Below, one piece after another: positions 58,408 to 64,000 of a stretch of 64,000 nucleotides of DNA (positions are counted from its first letter, which is position 1; every line of letters begins with the position of its first letter). The notes under the pieces were generated by a model, which was not told the origin of the DNA, ran no database searches, and worked only from the letters and a program-made list of their open reading frames with translations. Source of the stretch: Anaspis maculata (Eukaryota > Arthropoda > Insecta > Coleoptera > Scraptiidae); contig OX421962.1 in assembly GCA_949128115.1 (NCBI GenBank), forward strand, positions 9,642,262 to 9,706,261, in the 5' to 3' direction. The position numbers were made by a program, and so were the translations under genes.

Positions 58408-59919
58408 CAAGGCCCCATTCAATGTATCTCATCATGTTGATACTATTTTGGCATAAAAAGTGTCGATCATTGTTGAAGGGGAGTCGGAGAGGGGGGAAAC
58501 GAAGCCCGGCTAGGTGGCTCTATTTGTTTTCCAGGCCATATAAAACCGATCACGACAAGTTTGGTATCGTTTCCGACTAAATTCAATCTCCTGAACTCGA
58601 ATCTGATGTGTAAATTTGAAAAAAAACAAGCTCAAACAAGTTAACTTGAAAAAAGCTTGTTTTCCAATTGACAATTTCTATAGACGGTTCAATCACGCCA
58701 CACTGCTTTTGGTAACCTTCCTTAGTGCATAAAAGATTACAAAAAAAAATATTTGAAAAATATAAAAGGGTCAACGGGAGAGAATTAGCCCCCAGTATTT
58801 TGGTTACTTAAAGGTATTTCGAAACATAGTTTAGGAAAAATAATGAGTGATCCATTCGTGAAACAAGACAAGAAATTCATTATACAGGGTGGTGGGTCAT
58901 AAATTATGAGAATCTACTTTTCCTCAGAAGAACTAAGGTGCATAAATTCGAGTAGTTTCTGTACCGATATAGACCACAAGATGACTAGTTCGTTTATACA
59001 GCAACGAAGATTGCCAAAACAGCATTGCATTGCAGTTTAGCGTGATTTTTCATAGACACCGTGAGAAATTGAATATCGCCCCTACGACTCACACCCGACG
59101 CTCACAGGCCAATTTCCCTGGAACTACGGCAGATATGTAAAAGTGATACGCATCTTTTTTGTAGACAATTTGATGGACTTTTATTTGAACAAAACCGTTT
59201 TCCGATGGGATCGCTATTTATGGAGATAATTGAAAGAAATACCCAATTACACCAATAATCCAAGATGGCGGCGACTCTACACCTCCTATATCGATGAGTA
59301 CTTTTTACACAATAATCAACAAGCTCTCGAAATCATCTACACGATTTATTTTCGCTATTTTTTCCTCGTTGACTGGGCTAAATAGGTAATTTCATGCTCT
59401 TTGACTCACACTGCCTCTGACATATTAATAATTTTATCCAGATAAAGTGTTACTGCTGTTGTTTTGTATCACCCAGTCTGAACAAATACACTTGGAATCA
59501 TGAAAATTGTGAACAGAATCGAACTGAACAAATTTTTTTTTTCTGTTTCTGGTTCCTAGTAAAATCATAGTGCTAGAATAATTACCATGGTAAATGTATA
59601 GCTTGCATTTAAAACCAATTCCAATTGACCAGGGGAGTTCAAAAACCTAAAAAATGACACTTAAATTGTAATCCTAGGACTCCTAGAACCCTGAAACAAG
59701 ACATTTCCGGTTTGCTTGCTCCCTGTCCGCCATCTTGGATTTTGAAGCTTCCGGTAAAGTTTTCGAAGTGGAAACCGCGATTTTCATATTCAGCGATGTC
59801 GAATTAATCTATAACGTCATGTTGTCAAACAATAATAGTAAATGCCGCTGAACTCTCTTATTTTCTGTTTTGTGCCTAGTCTAATTATCTAACCTATCAG
59901 ATGTGATAAATACGCGTAC
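58408..59919. other. No supported gene; one solo CAGGGTGG end
   Basis: TA followed by CAGGGTGGTGGGTCATAAAT at 58885 looks like another foldback end, but no inverted partner was found. The remainder shows nothing. Confidence 0.4.
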
Positions 59920-61235
59920 ATGACAACTTGACACGAGATAACTTGACGCCGGACAACTTGACGCTAGGAATTTTAAAGCAGGGGGCTCATTAGAACTCCA
60001 AGCCACATATTGAGGATACCAGCAGACCCAATAGGGCTTCGAATACCAAAAGAAAACACAAAGATGCTTTCGATTGCTTGCTAAAGCTCCGTAAGCCACG
60101 GAAATATGCAAGGGGGTTTAGAAGGACTTCAAATAACATTGAAGACACAAAGGGGCTCAATAGTGCTCTGGATAATATGAGAAGGCAGAAGGAGGCTTAC
60201 GGAAATTCTAGACACGTGAAAAAACATGGAGAGGCTCACCAGGGGTCCAAACGGCACATAAGGTTGAGAGCACACAGGCACCCGATAGAGCCCGAATGTC
60301 ACATTGTCACATGAAGGCACAAAGCTGTTTACTAAAGCTGCGAAAACTACGGAAAAGTGCAAAGGGGTCTCAGCAGGACTTCAAACGGCATTGAAGACAC
60401 AAAGAGGCCAGTAGGGCTTCCGATAACCCGGGAAGGCACTGTAAGGGGGCCTACCGAAATTCTGAAAGCCGCAAAAAAACCCAATGGGGTTTAAATCTCA
60501 CATGAGGACAGAAGGGGACCCGATAGGACTTCTAATGTGATTCAAATGACATTGGAGAAACAAGGGGACCAGTTCAACAATCAGAGGCACTGAAATTTTT
60601 TGAAATTCTGGAAGCCGCGAAAATTATGAGAGGCTCATCAGGGCTTGAAACGAGATCGCGAAGGCAGAAGAGTGTCCAGCTGGGCTTTTAATAAGGGTAC
60701 TTACAACACCATATGAAGACATGGAGGGTAGATATTAGGATTCCGAAAGCAACATGAATACACCAGGGGACTCATCAGGGCTCAAAACGACATTTAAACA
60801 CACAAGAGGATCCACTGGAATTTAAAATTACACATCAAGACAAAAATGGGGGCCGCTTGAGCTCCAAAACATAGGAAGACACAAGGGGACTCGCTAGAGC
60901 TCCAAACAACTCAAGAAAACACAAGACGGTTCATCGAGGCTCGAAACGACGCTAGAACTACAAAATCTGAGAAGATAGAATGTGGCTCGATAGAGTTCTA
61001 AAAGGATCATGGAGACACAATAAGGGGGTTCATTGGGGCTTGAATCGACACATAAAGACACATGGGGCAATTGGGACTCCAAAGTATACAGGAAGCCAAA
61101 AATTGGCCAACTAGAACCCTCTAAATTATAGCCCCTAGCAACAATTTGTGACCCATCAAGCTGTTCCCGCGCCGCGTCAGATTGTCCTGGCGTCAAATCG
61201 TCCCGCGGCAGGATGGCCGGCGTCAAGTTGTCCTA
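59920..61235. mobile_element. Minisatellite-bodied element A with CAACTTGACG-type ends
   Basis: The left end has repeated GACAACTTGACGCCGG motifs (59927-59965); the right end has the inverted form GGCGTCAAGTTGTCC (61180-61235). Between them lie imperfect ~40-45-bp units built on GACACAAGGGGCTCATAGG and GCTCCGAAAC-type phrases. No transposase. Open frames follow the repeat and are discounted. Confidence 0.6.
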
Positions 61236-61239
61236 GTTC

Positions 61240-62655
61240 GGCCAACTTGACGCCGGGACATCTGGAGGCCGTCGGACGACGTGCGCCAGAGATTTTGACA
61301 AAACAGACTGAGAAAACATTAGAAGAAAACACAAAAGGAGGCTCATCGGGAGTTGAAACGACATGTTAAGACACAAGAGGTTCACTGGGGCTCCGATTGA
61401 CGAAGTAAGACACAATAGGGGCCGCTAGGATTGAAAACATAGATAGATACAAGGGAGCTCATCACGGTTCCACAAAACATATATGGAGATACAAGAGGTA
61501 GGTACCAGGTACAGTTGGGAGCGAAATGATTCATACGGCACCGCTGGGAAGTCGGCTGGACTTCAGAAATGTTAGCTGCTTGGATTGTTCTTGAATGCCA
61601 GTTTTGATTACGACCAATCTCTAATCAAAACTGTCATTCAAGAACAATCCAAGCAGCTAACATTTCTGAAATCCAGCCGACTCCCCAGCGGTGCCGTATG
61701 AATCATTTCGCTCCCAACTGTACCTACTAGAATTCCGAAAGCAACGTGAGGACACAAGAGGGCTCATCAGAGCTCGAAACGACACCATAAAGAGATAAGG
61801 GGGAAAAGACAAGATCGGACTCGCTTAGAGTTCCGAAAGTCTTCAACATTAAAGGATTTATTGGGGCTCGAAATGACACAAAAAGACACAAGGGGGGCCG
61901 GTAGGGCTCCAAAGTAAAAAAAGAAATAAAGAGGCTCGATGGTGTTCCGAAACCGCCGATAGAATACAAGGGGGTCATCGGAGCACAAAACGATACATAA
62001 AGACAAAGGGGTCTGTTGGGCCTCCGATAAACATAGTAACACATAATGGGGGTCGCTAGGATTCCAAGACATGAGAAGACAAAATGGGGTTCATTGCGGG
62101 ACTGGAAGCATCACCATGGACACATGGCCCATTTGGGCCCAGATTGACCCATCAAGAAAGAATGGGGGACGGCAGGGCTCCAAAGCACAGTAAGATCCAA
62201 GGGGGCTCGATAGAATTCAGAGCTTCGCATGAAAACACAAGGAGGTCATCGATGGGGGTGGGGTTATCGGGGTTCGTAACAACACTATGGAGGAACAAAG
62301 TGGTTCCAGTACAGTTCCGAAAACAATGTGAAGGCACAAGCAGGGGGCCAATCAGGGCTTGAAATGACACATTAAGACACATGGGAGCCCACTGTGATTG
62401 CGAGTTATACAGCAAGACACAACTGAGATCATTGGGACTCAAAAACATGAGATACAAGTACGCATAAGAGGGCTTGCTAAATCCGAAAATCACAGGAAAA
62501 TATAAGGGGGCCAAATGGGGGACAAAAAAAAAACAAATTGGCCAACTAGGGTTCCGAAATTATAATAACTTCTAGCGTCAAGTTGTTCTGGTGTCAAGTT
62601 GTCCCGCGGCAAGTTGTCCCGTCAAGATGGCCGGCGTCAAGTTGTCCTGCTTCAG
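61240..62655. mobile_element. Minisatellite-bodied element B, head-to-tail with A
   Basis: Starts GGCCAACTTGACGCCGGGAC at 61239 and ends with clustered CGTCAAGTTGTCC motifs (62575-62655). The body is the same ~40-45-bp minisatellite as element A. It carries a nested palindromic MITE at 61512-61720. Confidence 0.6.
61512..61720. mobile_element. 209-bp near-perfect palindromic MITE, TA flanks
   Basis: CAGTTGGGAGCGAAATGATT at the left is repeated inverted exactly at the right end; the ~95-bp arms differ at only a few bases and the loop is ~10-20 bases. TA on each side (61510-61511, 61721-61722). The near identity indicates recent formation or gene conversion between arms. Confidence 0.85.
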
Positions 62656-62666
62656 ATATACATATA

Positions 62667-63672
62667 CAGGATGTCCCGAAATTACACCGCAATATTTGAC
62701 CAGGTTATTCTACGTCAAAGAATAGGAAAAAAAGTTCCAATAAACATGGGTCGAATAATGCCCCCTAAGGGAGCTAGAGCCCCTTGAAGGGGGGAAACCT
62801 GATGATGGTTTTTTGCAAATTTCTCCAAAACTTGCCAAGATAAAACGACGAAATTTGGTTTGACCATTACATGCTATTTCTTATAAGCCTGGGGTAATGC
62901 TGTAAGAAAAATTTACACATTTCATCAGGGACGTCCAACAAAATGGGAACGGGGGATGAATTTAGCTCGATTTTTTTTTGTTCGTGACTTTTTCTGGATT
63001 TTGGTTAGAAAATCTAGAAAATCAAAGTTTTTCATGGAAATAAGGTCCTCCTGTGCGGTTAGACGCACCGTTTTCGAGATCAGTCACTTTAAAGAAAACT
63101 TCACCTGAAATTCTCCTCGAATTTCCAAATCAAGATTACAAAAATCACAGCAATAACACCAACTGTGTTTTCGTGGACCAAAAACAGAAAGAAATGTTTC
63201 AATAAAGGTGGGTTGAAAATGCTCCTTAGGGAACCCAGAGCTCCTTGGAAGGGTAGCTTGCCGAGATAAAATCAGTCGCGCTCTAGGGGCTCCAGGTCTC
63301 CTAGGGAGCATTTCCAACCCATTTTCATTGGAACGTTTCTTCTTGTTTTTGTCCAAGAAAACACAGTTGGTGTTATTGCTCTGATTTCTGTCTCGGGATT
63401 TGAAAATTTTTCGGGAGAATTCCAGGTAAAGTTTTCTTTGAAGTGGTTTATCTCGAAAACGGTGCGTCGAATCGAAATGGTACGAGAGAATTTTTTTTTT
63501 CATAAAAAGCTTTATTTTCAAGATTTTATATCAAAATTCAGAAAATCTTGACAACATTACTTTGGGCTTATAACATGTAGTGATCAAACCAAATTTCGTC
63601 ATTTTATCTTGCAAGTTTTGGAGAAATTTGCAAAAAACCATCATCTGGTTTCCCTCTTCAAGGAGCTCTAGC
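62667..63672. mobile_element. Foldback element with truncated right arm
   Basis: TA then CAGGATGTCCCGAAATTACA opens the left arm. Pairing is clear from GGAGCTAGAGCCCCTTGAAG to its inverse CTTCAAGGAGCTCTAGCT at 63655-63672, with the turn near 63257. The right arm stops there, ~100 bases short of where the terminus should be, so the element has lost one end. Confidence 0.75.
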
Positions 63673-64000
63673 TGTGGAATGATTGTGAAAGGTGTTATTT
63701 ACGATTGAATGCTTGGAGAAGAGCATATGAAAAAGAAAACGAGTACGTGTCGGTGGATAACTGCGGTATCCGGTAATCGGTATAGAGAAGGGAAGCATTC
63801 ACCGGCGCCGGTGTTAGGCAGCGGAATCAAGCCGTCGATGAATAAACGAATTAGGAATAAAGCCGTCAAAGTCCGCGAAAACCTTATTGTTACGCGTTAT
63901 TTTATTTCATACGATTTTCAGTGTATTTTTTACACACTGATACGGCATACGATAGCACCGATTATTATCATTCCTAAAACTCGGAAATTCTCCAAGCGAA
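63673..64000. other. No feature recognised
   Basis: AT-rich DNA to the window edge with no visible exon or repeat. Confidence 0.5.

Noticed and set aside
59881..62514. Many 60-120-codon minus-strand frames
   Set aside because: They arise from the ~40-45-bp minisatellite; overlapping frames have the same repetitive composition.

Overview
The window looks like AT-rich arthropod DNA, most probably insect. It has spliced host exons with GT-AG introns, a BEL/Pao LTR retrotransposon, many palindromic (foldback) DNA elements flanked by TA, LINE fragments and several satellites. It shows no bacterial operons, tRNA or rRNA genes, or CRISPR. I cannot name the species.

The one host gene I can assemble lies on the minus strand: five consecutive coding exons (22239-22764, 19764-20051, 17456-17662, 17070-17299, 12059-12358). 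Every junction has usable splice sites and matching codon phase. Together they give a 516-residue C-terminal part of a Gln/Gly/Met/Pro-rich protein that best fits Mastermind, the Notch co-activator. The N-terminal exon with the basic Notch/CSL-binding helix was not found, so the right-hand ~41 kb is probably the very long upstream intron of this gene. Two side observations concern the gene itself: a possible alternative 3' end reading out of the fourth exon (16914-17069), and an unidentified exon-like open stretch at 54557-54668 on the same strand.

Layout. 1-2787: AT-rich DNA with a 770-bp duplication. 2788-6452: a very young, gag-only BEL/Pao element (550-bp LTRs differing at one base, 5-bp target duplication). 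6453-12058: foldback elements, a decayed reverse transcriptase, then the 3' flank of mastermind. 12059-22764: mastermind exons separated by introns holding a ~112-bp satellite (itself broken by a TIR element and a 5'-truncated LINE), a foldback element and minisatellites. 22765-64000: repeat-dominated DNA with a ~322-bp satellite array (27800-32860), two copies of a ~0.9-kb TIR element, an LTR-retroelement relic, an ACCGGTT-rich array split by a 4.47-kb palindrome whose loop carries a cysteine-rich coding fragment, further foldbacks at 52462 and 62667, and a pair of elements built from ~40-45-bp minisatellite with end-clustered CAACTTGACG motifs (59920-62655).

The recurring theme is inverted-repeat elements that begin CAGGGTG or CAGGATG and sit between TA dinucleotides. 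At least five complete examples, one truncated example and two solo ends are present, with unrelated interiors. All boundaries were read by eye. No alignment, database search or folding program was run.
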